This document shows positions 26,057 to 35,253 of a stretch of DNA of 64,000 bases, one piece after another. The stretch is taken from positions 3,146,436 to 3,210,435 of the forward strand of contig NZ_CP041352.1 in NCBI RefSeq assembly GCF_009746125.1, read 5' to 3'. Position numbers and translations under genes: made by a program. Position 1 is the first letter of the stretch, and each line of letters starts with the position of its first letter. This stretch comes from Casimicrobium huifangae. Lineage in GTDB: Bacteria > Pseudomonadota > Gammaproteobacteria > Burkholderiales > Casimicrobiaceae. The notes under the pieces were generated by a model. It did not search any database. It was not told where the DNA came from and saw nothing but the letters and a program-made list of their open reading frames with translations.

Positions 26057-26147
26057 GACGAAAGACGAATGACGAAGGACGAATGCTGAGAGGCAAATGG
26101 CGAAAGACGAACCCAGCCATCTCGTCACTCGTCTTTCGTCATTCGTC
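26057..26147. repeat. Tandem GACGAA heptamers forming a large inverted repeat
   Basis: Four tandem heptamers (GACGAAA, GACGAAT, GACGAAG, GACGAAT) run from 26057 to 26084. Four reverse-type heptamers (TCTCGTC, ACTCGTC, TTTCGTC, ATTCGTC) run from 26120 to 26147. The two arms can pair with a spacer of about 35 bp. The structure fills the gap between the convergent SDR and Bug genes, where it may act as a bidirectional terminator. Confidence 0.75.
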
Positions 26148-26162
26148 CTGCGGCGATAGCCG

Positions 26163-27134
26163 CTAGTCAGCCTTCGCCCCCGAGGCCTTGACCACTTTCG
26201 CCCATTTGTCGATCTCGGTCTTGATGTGGGCGGCGAACTGCTCGGGGGTATTGCCGACGCCGTCGGCGCCCTGACTCGCGAGGCGCTCCTTCATCTCGGG
26301 TGTCTGCAGCATCTTCTGGATCTGTGCGGAGACCTTCTCGACGATTTCCTTCGGCGTGCCGGCAGGCGCCAGCAAGCCGAACCAGGAGCTGGCTTCAAAC
26401 CCCGGCAGGCCGCTCTCGGCGATGGTCGGCACGTTCGGCAAAGCTGGCGCGCGCTTGCCGCTGGTCACGGCAATGGCTTTCAGCTTGCCGCCCTTGATGT
26501 GCGGCATGACTGATGGCGCATTGTCAAACATCACATTGACCTGACCACTCATTACATCAGGCAGCGCAGCAGAAGAGCCCTTGTAGGGCACATGCGTCAT
26601 CTGCACGCCGGCCAGTTGCTTGAACAGCTCGCCAGACAGGTGAATCGAGGTGCCGGAGCCGCTGGACGCGAAAGTAAGTTTGCCGTCCTCCTTCTTCGCC
26701 AGATCAATCAACTCTTTCACACTGTTGACCGGAAACGATGGCGTGGCGACGAGGATGTTCGGCACTGCGGCCACCAGCGACACCGGGGCGAAATCCTTCA
26801 CCGCGTCATAGGGCATCTTTGCATAAAGCGCCATGTTGATCGCGTGGGTACCTACCGTGCCCATCAGGAACGTGTAGCCGTCCGGCGCAGATTTGGCCAC
26901 CGCGTCGGCGCCGATGTTGCCGCCAGCGCCAGCGCGGTTCTCCACGACGACCGCCTGTCCGAAAGCCTTCTGCAGGTCCGCCGCCACGGCGCGCGCCATG
27001 ATGTCAGTGGTGCCTCCTGCCAGGAAGGGCACAATGATTTTGATGGGCTTGTTGGGGTACTGCGCAAAGGCGGCAGCGCTGAGACTCAGCGCGCCAAGGC
27101 CAGCCAAAAGCGCGCGTTTGCAAAGTGATGTCAT
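26163..27134 (-). CDS. Bug-family tripartite tricarboxylate transporter substrate-binding protein
   Basis: The 323-aa protein has a signal peptide (KRALLAGLGALSLSAAAFA) and then the Bug/TctC signature: YPNKPIKIIVPFLAGGTTDIMARAVA, VVVENRAGAGGNIGADAVAKSAPDGYTFLMG, and VPYKGSSAALPDVMSGQVNVMFDN. The Asp/Gly binding-site region binds carboxylates in this family. The start at 27134 has a near-consensus GGAGGAG just upstream. No TctA/TctB permease genes are adjacent, which is common, because betaproteobacteria have many orphan Bug proteins. A REP-like unit lies upstream (27157). Confidence 0.92.
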   Translation of the reverse strand: MTSLCKRALLAGLGALSLSAAAFAQYPNKPIKIIVPFLAGGTTDIMARAVAADLQKAFGQAVVVENRAGAGGNIGADAVAKSAPDGYTFLMGTVGTHAINMALYAKMPYDAVKDFAPVSLVAAVPNILVATPSFPVNSVKELIDLAKKEDGKLTFASSGSGTSIHLSGELFKQLAGVQMTHVPYKGSSAALPDVMSGQVNVMFDNAPSVMPHIKGGKLKAIAVTSGKRAPALPNVPTIAESGLPGFEASSWFGLLAPAGTPKEIVEKVSAQIQKMLQTPEMKERLASQGADGVGNTPEQFAAHIKTEIDKWAKVVKASGAKAD

Positions 27135-27156
27135 AACTCCTCCTCGATAACGACTC

Positions 27157-27178
27157 ATTGTAGGAGCGGCTGCGCCGC
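27157..27178. repeat. REP-like unit ATTGTAGGAGCGGC with GCGGC/GCCGC hairpin
   Basis: Head identical to the copy at 17026, continued by TGCGCCGCGAC, so GCGGC and GCCGC can pair. It lies upstream of the Bug gene and downstream of relA. Confidence 0.6.
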
Positions 27179-27234
27179 GACTGCACAACAGATGTTGAGG
27201 CGGCCACAGCGACGTGGCTCACGGTCTGCCGTCG

Positions 27235-29424
27235 CTAAACCCGGCGCGCACTCTGCACGCCCTTGACCTGCGCCACTTGCACCAGGGCCGCACGCAATTG
27301 GTCCATGCTGCGCACTTCGGCGGTGAACTTCATCTTGGCGACGAAGTCGCGGGTGAGTGTGTTCACCGCAGTCACGTTGATTTTTTCGCGTGCCAGCACG
27401 TCAGAAATGTCACGCAGCAATCCCTGACGGTCACTGGCGATGACGTCAATCTGCACGCTGAACAGATCGTTCTGCGCGGCGTCGCCCCAGTCAGCATCAA
27501 TGATGCGGTTGGGCTCGCTGGCCATCATCCGCTGCACATTGCTGCAGTCAGCGCGGTGGATCGTGATCCCCTTCAGCCGCGTGACGAATCCTACGATCGG
27601 ATCTGGCGGTACCGGCTTGCAGCACTTGGCGAGCCCGGTCATCAGCTTGTCGACGCCGACCACCAGGATGCCGCCACTCTCCGCTTTGGCGCGACTGCGG
27701 CTGGTGTGCACTTCGCCACGTGACGCAGTTTCTGCCGCCTCATCAAGCAATCCAGCCGCCTTGCGGATAGCGATGTCGAGATCGCGGCTATTGACCTCGG
27801 CGCGACCAACCGCAGCAAAAAAGTCGTCCTGCGACTTGAAGCCGGCTTCGTGCGTGAGCTTGTCGAGATTGAGCGCCGTCTGGCCGTGGCGCTGCAGATC
27901 CTTCTCGACCACCGCACGGCCATGCGCCAATGTCTCCTGCAACTCGAGCGTGTTGAACCACTGCCGCACCTTGCCGCGTGCGCGGTTGCTGCGGATATAG
28001 CCGTTGTCCGGGTTCAGCCAGTCGCGCGACGGGCCGCCCTCCTTGACGGTGGTGATCTCGATGCGCTGGCCGTTCTTCAACGGCGTGTTGAGCGGCACCA
28101 TCACGCCGTCGACCTTGGCACCGCGGCAGCGATGGCCAAGACCGCTGTGCACGGCATAGGCGAAATCGATCGGGGTGGCGTCCTTTGGCAGATCGATAAT
28201 CTTGCCCTGCGGTGTCAGCACGAAGATGGTTTCTTCGAACAACGATGACTTGAAGCCCGCCAGAAACTCGCCGGGCGAGCTGACATCCTTGCCCCACGAC
28301 AGTACCTGGCGCAGGCTCGCCAGCTTGCTCGCAAATCCCGTGTCCCGGGCGGCATTGCCACCCTCCTTGTAGTTCCAGTGAGCGGCGACGCCGTACTCGC
28401 TGGCCTGATGCATTTCGCGGGTGCGAATCTGCACCTCCAGCGCACGCTGCTGCGGCCCGATCACACTGGTGTGCAGCGAGCGGTAGTTGTTGGCCTTCGG
28501 CTTGGCGATGTAGTCGTCAAACTCGCCCGGCACTGGCTGAAACATGCTGTGTACGATGCCAAGCGCGGCATAGCAATCCTTGACTTCGTCCACCATGACA
28601 CGCACCGCGCGAATGTCGTACAGCTCCTCAATGCTGCAATGCTTGCGTTTGAGCTTCTCGTAGATTGAATAAATGTGTTTCGAGCGGCCGCTGATCTCGC
28701 AATCTATCCCTGCAGCGGCCAGGGCATCGCGCAGCAAGGCCTTGGTGGTGTCGATGTAGGCTTCGCGCTCAATGCGGGTTTCATCGAGATAGCGGGCGAT
28801 CGAGTGATATTGGTGCGGCTCCAGCAGGCGCAACGAGAGATCTTCAAGTTCCCACTTGAGCTGCCATACGCCGAGGCGGTTGGCGAGCGGCGCGAACACT
28901 TCCATGACCTCGCGGGCTTCGGCCTGGGCGCTTTCATTGCGCCGCGCCTCGGTCGATAGCGCGGCGCTGCGCAGCGACACCAGCCGTTCGGCGAGCTTCA
29001 ACAGTACGACGCGCACGTCGTCCACCATCGCCAGCAGCATCTTGCGCAGCGCCTCGGTCTGCTGCGCCTGTTGCGCAGCGGTCGGCGGTGCCGTGGATGC
29101 TGATGTACCCGCCCCCCGCTGCAGCCCCTGCATGGTAGCCATGCGGTGAACACCAACGAACAATTGCCCGATTTCGGCGCCGAACTGCTGTTGCACCGCC
29201 TGCTCCGTGTCGGCGTCGGCGGGCAAACCAATCAGTCGCGCGGCAGCAACGCAGTCGTCCCCCATACGCAGGCGTTCCATCAACACCGCGGCGGCTTCGC
29301 CACGCGCCGCAGCTGCTTCGCCGGCGCGCGCCGCCACCCAGACCGAGACGTCATTGCGCACGCCATTGCCTTCCGCTGACGACGGGACAACAATAGGCTC
29401 GGAAACGGGCAAGTCGGACATCAC
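27235..29424 (-). CDS. relA: RelA-type (p)ppGpp synthetase
   Basis: RelA makes the stringent-response alarmone from ATP and GDP/GTP when uncharged tRNA sits on the ribosome. The 729-aa protein has the pseudo-hydrolase HD-like region without an HDxxED pair (MLLAMVDDVRVVLLKLAERL), which is the RelA rather than SpoT pattern. The synthetase segment FDDYIAKPKANNYRSLHTSV and VQIRTREMHQASEYGVAAHW follow. TGS (IDLPKDATPIDFAYAVHSGLGHRC), the helical/zinc-finger-like region (CCKPVPPDPIVGFVTRLKGITIHRADCSN) and ACT domains complete the C-terminus. It is probably monofunctional; a SpoT homologue is not in the window. pgeF lies 12 bp upstream on the same strand. Confidence 0.95.
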   Translation of the reverse strand: MMSDLPVSEPIVVPSSAEGNGVRNDVSVWVAARAGEAAAARGEAAAVLMERLRMGDDCVAAARLIGLPADADTEQAVQQQFGAEIGQLFVGVHRMATMQGLQRGAGTSASTAPPTAAQQAQQTEALRKMLLAMVDDVRVVLLKLAERLVSLRSAALSTEARRNESAQAEAREVMEVFAPLANRLGVWQLKWELEDLSLRLLEPHQYHSIARYLDETRIEREAYIDTTKALLRDALAAAGIDCEISGRSKHIYSIYEKLKRKHCSIEELYDIRAVRVMVDEVKDCYAALGIVHSMFQPVPGEFDDYIAKPKANNYRSLHTSVIGPQQRALEVQIRTREMHQASEYGVAAHWNYKEGGNAARDTGFASKLASLRQVLSWGKDVSSPGEFLAGFKSSLFEETIFVLTPQGKIIDLPKDATPIDFAYAVHSGLGHRCRGAKVDGVMVPLNTPLKNGQRIEITTVKEGGPSRDWLNPDNGYIRSNRARGKVRQWFNTLELQETLAHGRAVVEKDLQRHGQTALNLDKLTHEAGFKSQDDFFAAVGRAEVNSRDLDIAIRKAAGLLDEAAETASRGEVHTSRSRAKAESGGILVVGVDKLMTGLAKCCKPVPPDPIVGFVTRLKGITIHRADCSNVQRMMASEPNRIIDADWGDAAQNDLFSVQIDVIASDRQGLLRDISDVLAREKINVTAVNTLTRDFVAKMKFTAEVRSMDQLRAALVQVAQVKGVQSARRV

Positions 29425-29436
29425 CGGATTATCGCG

Positions 29437-30216
29437 TCACTCGATCCACACGAAGGCGGCCATGCGCCCGGTCGTGCGGTCGCGACGATGGGAAAAAAAG
29501 CGCTCTGGTTCGCTGTAGGTGCAGGCGTCGCTGCTGACCACCTCGGCGACGCCCAGAGCTGCCAGCCGCTGGCGTGCTATTGCTGCGAGGTCGCAAAGAA
29601 ACTTGGGAGGTGATGGCACGGTGTCCGAGTTTGGCAACTTCGGCAGGGCGTAAAAATGGGCGGCCGCGTCAGAGTCCTGCGAGACAAACGCAGCGCGCAC
29701 ATCTTCGCCCACCTCGAAGGCTTTGGGGCCGATGCACGGACCGAGCCATGCCGTCACCCGCTCGCCTGTGACGCCCATCGTGCGCAGCGTGTTTTCGACA
29801 ACACCCGACGCTAGCCCTCGCCAGCCAGCATGGGCTGCTGCTACCACCGACCCGTCGCGAGCGGCCAGCAGCACCGGCATGCAGTCGGCGATCTTGACGC
29901 CACACACCAGCCCGGGGGTGCGGCTGACAATCGCATCGGCCTGAATTTCGGTGCCACCCAGTGGCGCATTGACCGGCAAAGATTCAGCATGCCGTACCTC
30001 ATTGCCATGCACCTGATACACCCAGCGGATGGCCTCCGTATCGACACCCAGTGCCTGCGCAGTACGGCGTTCGTTCTCGATCACATTGTCGCGCAGATCA
30101 GCCGTCGAGTAACCGAGGTTGAGTTCGCCAAAAGGTGGCGGACTGACGCCGCCAATCCGCGTAGTCATCGCTGCATGAACGCGGGGCGATACGCGCCACT
30201 CGGGATGGATGAGCAC
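29437..30216 (-). CDS. pgeF: Peptidoglycan editing factor PgeF (YfiH, laccase-domain family)
   Basis: The 259-aa product is of the DUF152/YfiH family. Zinc-site motifs are VYQVHGNEV, IADCMPVLLAARDG and AAHAGWRGLASGVVENTL, and GPCIGPKAFEVG is the diagnostic block. The family removes wrongly incorporated amino acids from muropeptide precursors and also has nucleoside phosphorylase or adenosine deaminase activity reported. The start is a GTG at 30216, 3 bp after the rluD stop. The rluD-pgeF order with divergent bamD is widely conserved. Confidence 0.93.
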   Translation of the reverse strand: MLIHPEWRVSPRVHAAMTTRIGGVSPPPFGELNLGYSTADLRDNVIENERRTAQALGVDTEAIRWVYQVHGNEVRHAESLPVNAPLGGTEIQADAIVSRTPGLVCGVKIADCMPVLLAARDGSVVAAAHAGWRGLASGVVENTLRTMGVTGERVTAWLGPCIGPKAFEVGEDVRAAFVSQDSDAAAHFYALPKLPNSDTVPSPPKFLCDLAAIARQRLAALGVAEVVSSDACTYSEPERFFSHRRDRTTGRMAAFVWIE

Positions 30217-30219
30217 CCG

Positions 30220-31224
30220 TCAATCCCTCACGTAAATGACTTCGACACCATCATCATCAAAGTCCTCGTCGTCATCGAAACCGTCATCCAGCGTACGATT
30301 GTCGCGCTGCGCACGAAGTTCCTTCAGCAGATGCTTCATGTCCTTCGCCATCGGTGCGATGAAGCGGACTGTTTCACCGGTTGCCGGATGCGCCAATGTC
30401 AGTCGCCAGGCGTGCAACGCCTGCCGATGGAACATCGAGTCACCGCGCTTGCCGTAGGTCGCGTCACCCACCAACGGGTGCTTGATGCTCGCCAGATGTA
30501 CGCGAATCTGGTGCGTGCGGCCGGTCTCGAGCTTGCATTCGAGCAGGCTGTAGTGTTTGCCGAGCATGGCAGCACCGCCGAACGATTCGCGCAGCTTGTA
30601 ATGCGTCACCGCCGGTTTGCCACCGACGACCACCATTGCCATTTTGGTGCGGTCGCGACCGTGGCGTCCGATCGCGCCCTCGACGGTGCCCGATTTGCGC
30701 ACGGCACCGTGCACCAATGCCACGTACTCACGTGACGCTGCGTGCGTCTGCAACTGGCGCACCAGATGCGTCTGCGCCTGCGGCGTGCGGGCCACCATCA
30801 TGACGCCGCTCGTGTCCTTGTCGAGCCGATGCACGATACCGGCACGCGCCACGTTGGCAAGCTCCGGGGCATGATGCAGCAGGGCGTTGAGCAGCGTCCC
30901 TTCCCGGTTGCCGGCGCCCGGATGCACCACGAGGCCAGGCGGCTTGTTGATGATGATCAGGTGCTCATCTTCAAAGATGATTTCGAGCGGGATGTCCTCC
31001 GGCTGGGCATCGGTCTCCTGCGTCGCCTCAGGCAAGGTCGCGGTGATCGTTTCATTGCCTTCGAGCCGCTGCTTGCCTGCCCATACTGCACCGTCAACGA
31101 GGATGTGCCCGTCGTCGAGCCAGGCCTTGAGGCGGTTGCGCGAATGGTCCGGGAACAAGATGGCGAGCGCGGCATCGAGCCGGGTGCCGGACATCGCCAT
31201 CGGCACCGTCACTGACTGTGTCAT
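30220..31224 (-). CDS. rluD: 23S rRNA pseudouridine(1911/1915/1917) synthase
   Basis: RluD isomerises three uridines in helix 69 of 23S rRNA. The 334-aa protein has an N-terminal S4-like RNA-binding region (TRLDAALAILFPDHSRNRLKAWLDDGHILVDG) and the catalytic motif HRLDKDTSGVMMVA, with the essential Asp. The rest (RTHQIRVHLASIKHPLVGDATYG) is standard. It ends in an acidic tail rich in Asp (DDGFDDDEDFDDDG), which is unusual and highly charged. The start at 31224 was chosen; a longer frame to 31263 lacks similarity. Confidence 0.94.
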   Translation of the reverse strand: MTQSVTVPMAMSGTRLDAALAILFPDHSRNRLKAWLDDGHILVDGAVWAGKQRLEGNETITATLPEATQETDAQPEDIPLEIIFEDEHLIIINKPPGLVVHPGAGNREGTLLNALLHHAPELANVARAGIVHRLDKDTSGVMMVARTPQAQTHLVRQLQTHAASREYVALVHGAVRKSGTVEGAIGRHGRDRTKMAMVVVGGKPAVTHYKLRESFGGAAMLGKHYSLLECKLETGRTHQIRVHLASIKHPLVGDATYGKRGDSMFHRQALHAWRLTLAHPATGETVRFIAPMAKDMKHLLKELRAQRDNRTLDDGFDDDEDFDDDGVEVIYVRD

Positions 31225-31368
31225 GGATGCACAGCCCAAGCGATCACAGGTAGCCACTTGCAAAAGCCGGCAACGCCGGGCCGCAGGGCGCTCAGGGCTG
31301 CGCCACCTATAATCGATTTTCTGTATCTGGCGCCAGGCACTGGCGCTTCGTGACGACCAAGGATTGCC

Positions 31369-32169
31369 ATGCGCCTCACCGCGAAATTACAAAGTCTCGT
31401 TCTCATGCTTGCGGCCAGCGTGCTGCTGTCGGGGTGCGGCTCGTTCAGCGGAATGTTCGCCAAGACCGAAGACCCGCAAAAGATGGCCGTCGAGGGATTG
31501 TATCGGCGCGCCAAAGATGCCCTGCAGGGTGGCAACTATGCCGAGGCGATCAAACTCTACGAAACACTGGAATCGCGCTTCCCCTACGGCGTGCAGTCGC
31601 AACAGGCAATTCTCGATACTGCTTATGCGCAGTACAAGCTGGGCGAGCGCGCTCAGGCCATCGCTGCGGCGGATCGTTTCATCAAGCTCTACCCAAATCA
31701 CGAGAACGTCGACTACGCCTACTACGTCAAGGGCCTGGCCAATTTCATCGAAGATCTGGGCCTGCTGTCGATCTTCGCTTCGCAGGACCTCTCCGAACGT
31801 GACCAGAAGTCGGCCCGTGAGGCCTACGTCACCTTCAAGACGCTGGCCGAGAAGTTCCCGCAGAGCCGATACAACGCCGATTCGCTGCTGCGCATGCGCT
31901 ATCTCGTCAATGCGCTATCACAGAACGAATCGCACATTGCCCGCTATTACTACAACCGCGGCGCCTATCAGGCTGCCATTAACCGCGCGCAGTCCTGCAT
32001 TACCAACTACCCGAATACGCCCGCCAACGAAGAGGCGCTGCGCATCATGGTGCAAAGCTACAAGGCGATCGGCAACGCCCAGCTCGCGGCCGACACCGAG
32101 CGCATCTACAAGGCAACCTTTGCCCGCGCGTCGAACGCCAGCGACAGCCCGTGGTGGAAGTTCTGGTAG
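31369..32169 (+). CDS. bamD: Outer-membrane assembly lipoprotein BamD
   Basis: BamD is the essential TPR lipoprotein of the BAM complex that inserts beta-barrel proteins into the outer membrane. The 266-aa product has a lipoprotein signal (LVLMLAASVLLSGCGS) followed by TPR units: LYRRAKDALQGGNYAEAIKLYETLESRFPYG, QAILDTAYAQYKLGERAQAIAAADRFIKLYPNH, and RYYYNRGAYQAAINRAQSCITNYP. AAGGA lies 5 nt before the ATG. It is divergent from rluD, the usual arrangement. Confidence 0.96.
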   Translation: MRLTAKLQSLVLMLAASVLLSGCGSFSGMFAKTEDPQKMAVEGLYRRAKDALQGGNYAEAIKLYETLESRFPYGVQSQQAILDTAYAQYKLGERAQAIAAADRFIKLYPNHENVDYAYYVKGLANFIEDLGLLSIFASQDLSERDQKSAREAYVTFKTLAEKFPQSRYNADSLLRMRYLVNALSQNESHIARYYYNRGAYQAAINRAQSCITNYPNTPANEEALRIMVQSYKAIGNAQLAADTERIYKATFARASNASDSPWWKFW

Positions 32170-32188
32170 TCGGGAACGCGGAGCGCCG

Positions 32189-32872
32189 CTAGCCGGCGCT
32201 GATTTCCTGCCGGGTCAGCGTGTAGGCTGACCGATAACTGGTGGCGATGACCTGCGTCGCACCGCGCTGCTCCAGTGCGGCGCCAGCCAGCTCTCCTTGC
32301 GCCAGACTGTTCACCGCACTCTCCTGATAGCCCGTCACCAGCAACGCCCAGTCAACGCCGGCGTCGGCACCACGGATGCGCTGCTCCGACGTCATCGTCG
32401 CCGTCAGTCCGCCTTGCAGCAGGTGAATGCTGCCGAGGCCGGGGCGCATGCAGAGCACCGGCATCAATTCGTCGCCCAGCCATTGCAGCAGCGATGCCTC
32501 AGACTCCTGCACCAGTTTGAAGCGAAGCTGCAGCGCGTAGTGACCCATCCCCAGCCCGCAACTGCGAATCACCCTGCACAGACCGCGCGACATGCCACGG
32601 TAGTGCGGCATCATTTTCTGCGTCCACGGGGAGGGATTGTTGAGCCGTGCCAGATAAGCCTCGGAAGCCAGCGTGGCGAGCTGCTCGACCTCGTACAGCA
32701 CGCAGTACGCGGGCCCGGCGCTGGTCGCAGCCCAGCGCGTGCCACGCAGGAATCCAGGGATCGACAGCCGCTCGGGCAAATGCTCGTGCGTGTGCCAGTC
32801 GTCGTGTTCGGCGACTGCCTCCGGCACGATGTCGAAATTGAGCAGCATCGCTGCCTGGCCGAGTAATGGCAT
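32189..32872 (-). CDS. Uncharacterised dimeric alpha/beta-barrel-like protein
   Basis: The 227-aa protein has two similar halves. The first begins NFDIVPEAVAEHDDWHTHEHLPERLSIPGFLRGTRW, a pattern seen in ferredoxin-like dimeric barrel proteins (EthD/DUF4286 type), in which the DWH...EH pair may bind substrate. The second half repeats the fold with LLQWLGDELMPVLCMRPGLGSIHLLQ. It converges with bamD at its end. I know no function for it. The start at 32872 is the first Met of a continuous frame. Confidence 0.6.
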   Translation of the reverse strand: MPLLGQAAMLLNFDIVPEAVAEHDDWHTHEHLPERLSIPGFLRGTRWAATSAGPAYCVLYEVEQLATLASEAYLARLNNPSPWTQKMMPHYRGMSRGLCRVIRSCGLGMGHYALQLRFKLVQESEASLLQWLGDELMPVLCMRPGLGSIHLLQGGLTATMTSEQRIRGADAGVDWALLVTGYQESAVNSLAQGELAGAALEQRGATQVIATSYRSAYTLTRQEISAG

Positions 32873-33011
32873 GGTATTTCCTGTGCTGAGTACCGATGCC
32901 GACGTGTCAACGGTTGGTTAATAGTTGATCGCACGCCTGCAATCGAACCTATTGTTCAACAGCGACCACCTCGTGACCGGCAGTTACGAGTGAATGAGAG
33001 AAGATGCGATC

Positions 33012-33133
33012 TACAGCTTTTTTCGCTATCGACCTTCGCATGGGGCCTCATAGCCAGAAAATGCCTGAATCGACTTTATCAAAAATACCACCCTGAGCCC
33101 AATTCGGATAAGGCTTCCGTCAAAAAGCTGCTG
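33012..33133 (-). repeat. MITE-like dispersed element, copy B
   Basis: It starts with ACAGCTTTTTTCG and ends with GTCAAAAAGCTGCT, an inverted repeat of AGCAGCTTTTTGAC. Its reverse complement lines up with the copies at 24200 and 51321 (GCAGCTTT head, AAAGTCGA core, AAAAAGCTG tail). It fills much of the 305-bp gap 32873-33177, in which no gene is visible. Confidence 0.6.
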
Positions 33134-33177
33134 ACCTGATCAACGCTTGCACGCATCCCATCAGCAGCCACCGGGCA

Positions 33178-35127
33178 TCACTGCGAAGCCTGCCACGCCC
33201 GTTGCGACCCAAAAAACGCCGCAACGTCCTCACGTTCGCGGGTGAAGGGCATCGGCGGCAGGCTACTGCGCAGCGTCTTGCCGTAGCCTTTGGTCACCAG
33301 ACGATCATCGCAGATCGCCAGCACGCCGCGGTCAGTCTCGGAGCGGATCAGCCGGCCGGCGCCCTGCTTGAGTGAGATGGCGGCTTGCGGCACCTGCCAG
33401 TCCATGAACGGGCTGCCGCCCGCTTCCTCCAGATGCTTCATGCGCGCAGCCAGTACCGGATCGTCCGGTGGCGCGAACGGCAGCTTGTCAATCACCACCA
33501 GCGACAGCGCATCGCCGGCGACGTCCACGCCTTCCCAGAAGCTCTGCGAACCGATCAACACGGCATTGCCCAACGTTCGGAACCGGCGCAGCAGTTCGCC
33601 TTTCGGGGCCTCGTTCTGGGTCAGCACCGGGAAATCCAGATCGCGCTCGCGCAACAGGCGTGGCAGCGCTTCCGCACACTGCCGCAGCGCGCGCAGGCTG
33701 GTGAACAGCAAAAATGCCCGGCCGCCGGACAGCGTGACCAGCTCCAGCGCCTCGTCAATCACGGCACTGGTATGTTGCGGCGAATTTGGCGGCGGCAGGT
33801 TGCGCGGCACATAAATGCGGCCTGCGCTGGCGTAGTCAAACGGGCTCGCCCAGCTCTGCGAGCGCGCCGCCTCGAGCCCAAGCTGACGGGCAAACAGCGA
33901 GAAATCGCCGGCGACCGACAGCGTGGCGCTGGTGAACACCCAGCTCCGCGCACTCGATTCGGTCTCCTTGCGGAAGATTTCGGCTACCGACAGTGGCGTC
34001 GCGTGCAATTGCCAACCGCTGGTGGTCACGTCCGCCCAGCGGATCAGGTCGCCGCGCGAATCGTCGCGCCAGGCCGAAAGGCGATCTGCCGCTGCGGTTG
34101 CACGATTGTGCAGTGCGGGCAGCTCTTCGCTGCGGTCACGCTGCGCCTCGATTTCATCAGCCAGCGTGCTGGTCTCCTCAATCAAACGATCCAGCGCATC
34201 GAGAAACTCGCGCCGGGCCAGCGCATCGCTGCGCAGAAGTTTGCCTGCGCCGGCATCGAAGCCAAGCCGCACCGCGCGCGCCGCCATGCCCACGGCCTGC
34301 GCAGCATCGAGCAGCGCCTTCGCGTCGGCCGCCTTGCGCCGCTGTTCGAGTTCGGCGTCGCGGGCAAGCTCGGTCAGCTGCAGCATGCTGGTCGATTCGC
34401 CAAAAAACACCGTGGCCACGTCGGGCGCGCGATGTGCCTCATCAATGATGACGGTGTTGCAGGCGGGCAGCAGCTCGCCAAGGCCATCATCCTTGAGCGC
34501 GATGTCGGCGAACAACAGGTGGTGGTTGACCACCACGACGTCAGCGAGCAATGCCTCCTTGCGCGCCTTCAGCACGAAGCACTCCTTGTAGTGACCACAC
34601 TCGCTGCCCAGGCAGTTGTCCCGCGTGGACGTGACCAGCGGCCACACTGGAGAGCTCTCAGGCACCGTCTCGCAATCGGCACGGTCGCCAGTGACGCTGC
34701 GTTCGGCAAAAGCGGCCACGCGCTGCACGTGCATGATGTGGTCGCGCGCCGTGAAGCGCCCCTCGCTGCGGGTGCGCGCCAGGTGATAGTGGCAGACGTA
34801 GTTGCTGCGCCCCTTGAGCAATGCGCTCTCCACCGGCAGCTTGAGGGCGTCGCGAACGCGCGGCAAGTCGCGATCAAACAACTGATCCTGCAGCGTTTTG
34901 GTACCGGTCGCGATGATGACCTTACCCCCCGAAAGCAGCGCCGGCACCAGATAGGCGAAGGTCTTGCCGGTACCGGTGCCGGCCTCGGCGAGCAACTGAC
35001 TGTTGTCGGCGATGGCCTCCGCAATCGCTCGTGCCAGCTCGATCTGCTGCGGTCTTGCACGGAAATTGGGCAACGCCTGCGCGAGCTGGCCATCGGGGCC
35101 AAAAATGCGTTCGAGTTCTGGGATCAC
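33178..35127 (-). CDS. ATP-dependent DNA helicase, DinG/YoaA family
   Basis: An iron-sulfur superfamily-2 helicase of about 650 aa. Walker A is AEAGTGTGKTFAYLVPALL, the Fe-S cysteines lie in SNYVCHYH, DNCLGSECGHYKECF, and the DEAH box reads IIDEAHRAPDV. Later motifs GSQSFWEGVDVAGDALSLVVIDKLPFAPPDDP and QGAGRLIRSETDRGV are complete. These resolve R-loops, G-quadruplexes or stalled forks in related species. The frame is open to 35193, but the GTG at 35127 gives the family-like N-terminus VIPELERIFGPDGQLAQ. It is divergent from the DUF349 gene. No promoter box can be assigned with confidence. Confidence 0.9.
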   Translation of the reverse strand: MIPELERIFGPDGQLAQALPNFRARPQQIELARAIAEAIADNSQLLAEAGTGTGKTFAYLVPALLSGGKVIIATGTKTLQDQLFDRDLPRVRDALKLPVESALLKGRSNYVCHYHLARTRSEGRFTARDHIMHVQRVAAFAERSVTGDRADCETVPESSPVWPLVTSTRDNCLGSECGHYKECFVLKARKEALLADVVVVNHHLLFADIALKDDGLGELLPACNTVIIDEAHRAPDVATVFFGESTSMLQLTELARDAELEQRRKAADAKALLDAAQAVGMAARAVRLGFDAGAGKLLRSDALARREFLDALDRLIEETSTLADEIEAQRDRSEELPALHNRATAAADRLSAWRDDSRGDLIRWADVTTSGWQLHATPLSVAEIFRKETESSARSWVFTSATLSVAGDFSLFARQLGLEAARSQSWASPFDYASAGRIYVPRNLPPPNSPQHTSAVIDEALELVTLSGGRAFLLFTSLRALRQCAEALPRLLRERDLDFPVLTQNEAPKGELLRRFRTLGNAVLIGSQSFWEGVDVAGDALSLVVIDKLPFAPPDDPVLAARMKHLEEAGGSPFMDWQVPQAAISLKQGAGRLIRSETDRGVLAICDDRLVTKGYGKTLRSSLPPMPFTREREDVAAFFGSQRAWQASQ

Positions 35128-35253
35128 CGGGCGATTGTAGGCGGCGACCACCTGCCAGACCGACGCGGTGCAACCTGGCTGACTCTGTGTCAACTCGCGA
35201 ATCGTGCCGGGCGCCTAAAATCATTGGTTCCACTGAATTCACCGACCACTCAC

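Noticed and set aside
33385-35253. Upstream continuation of the DUF349 frame, giving a protein of about 1600 residues
   Set aside because: The upstream part is antisense to the DinG-like helicase, has no DUF349 or HEAT features and looks like a high-GC shadow; the GTG at 35254 fits the protein and the gene gap.
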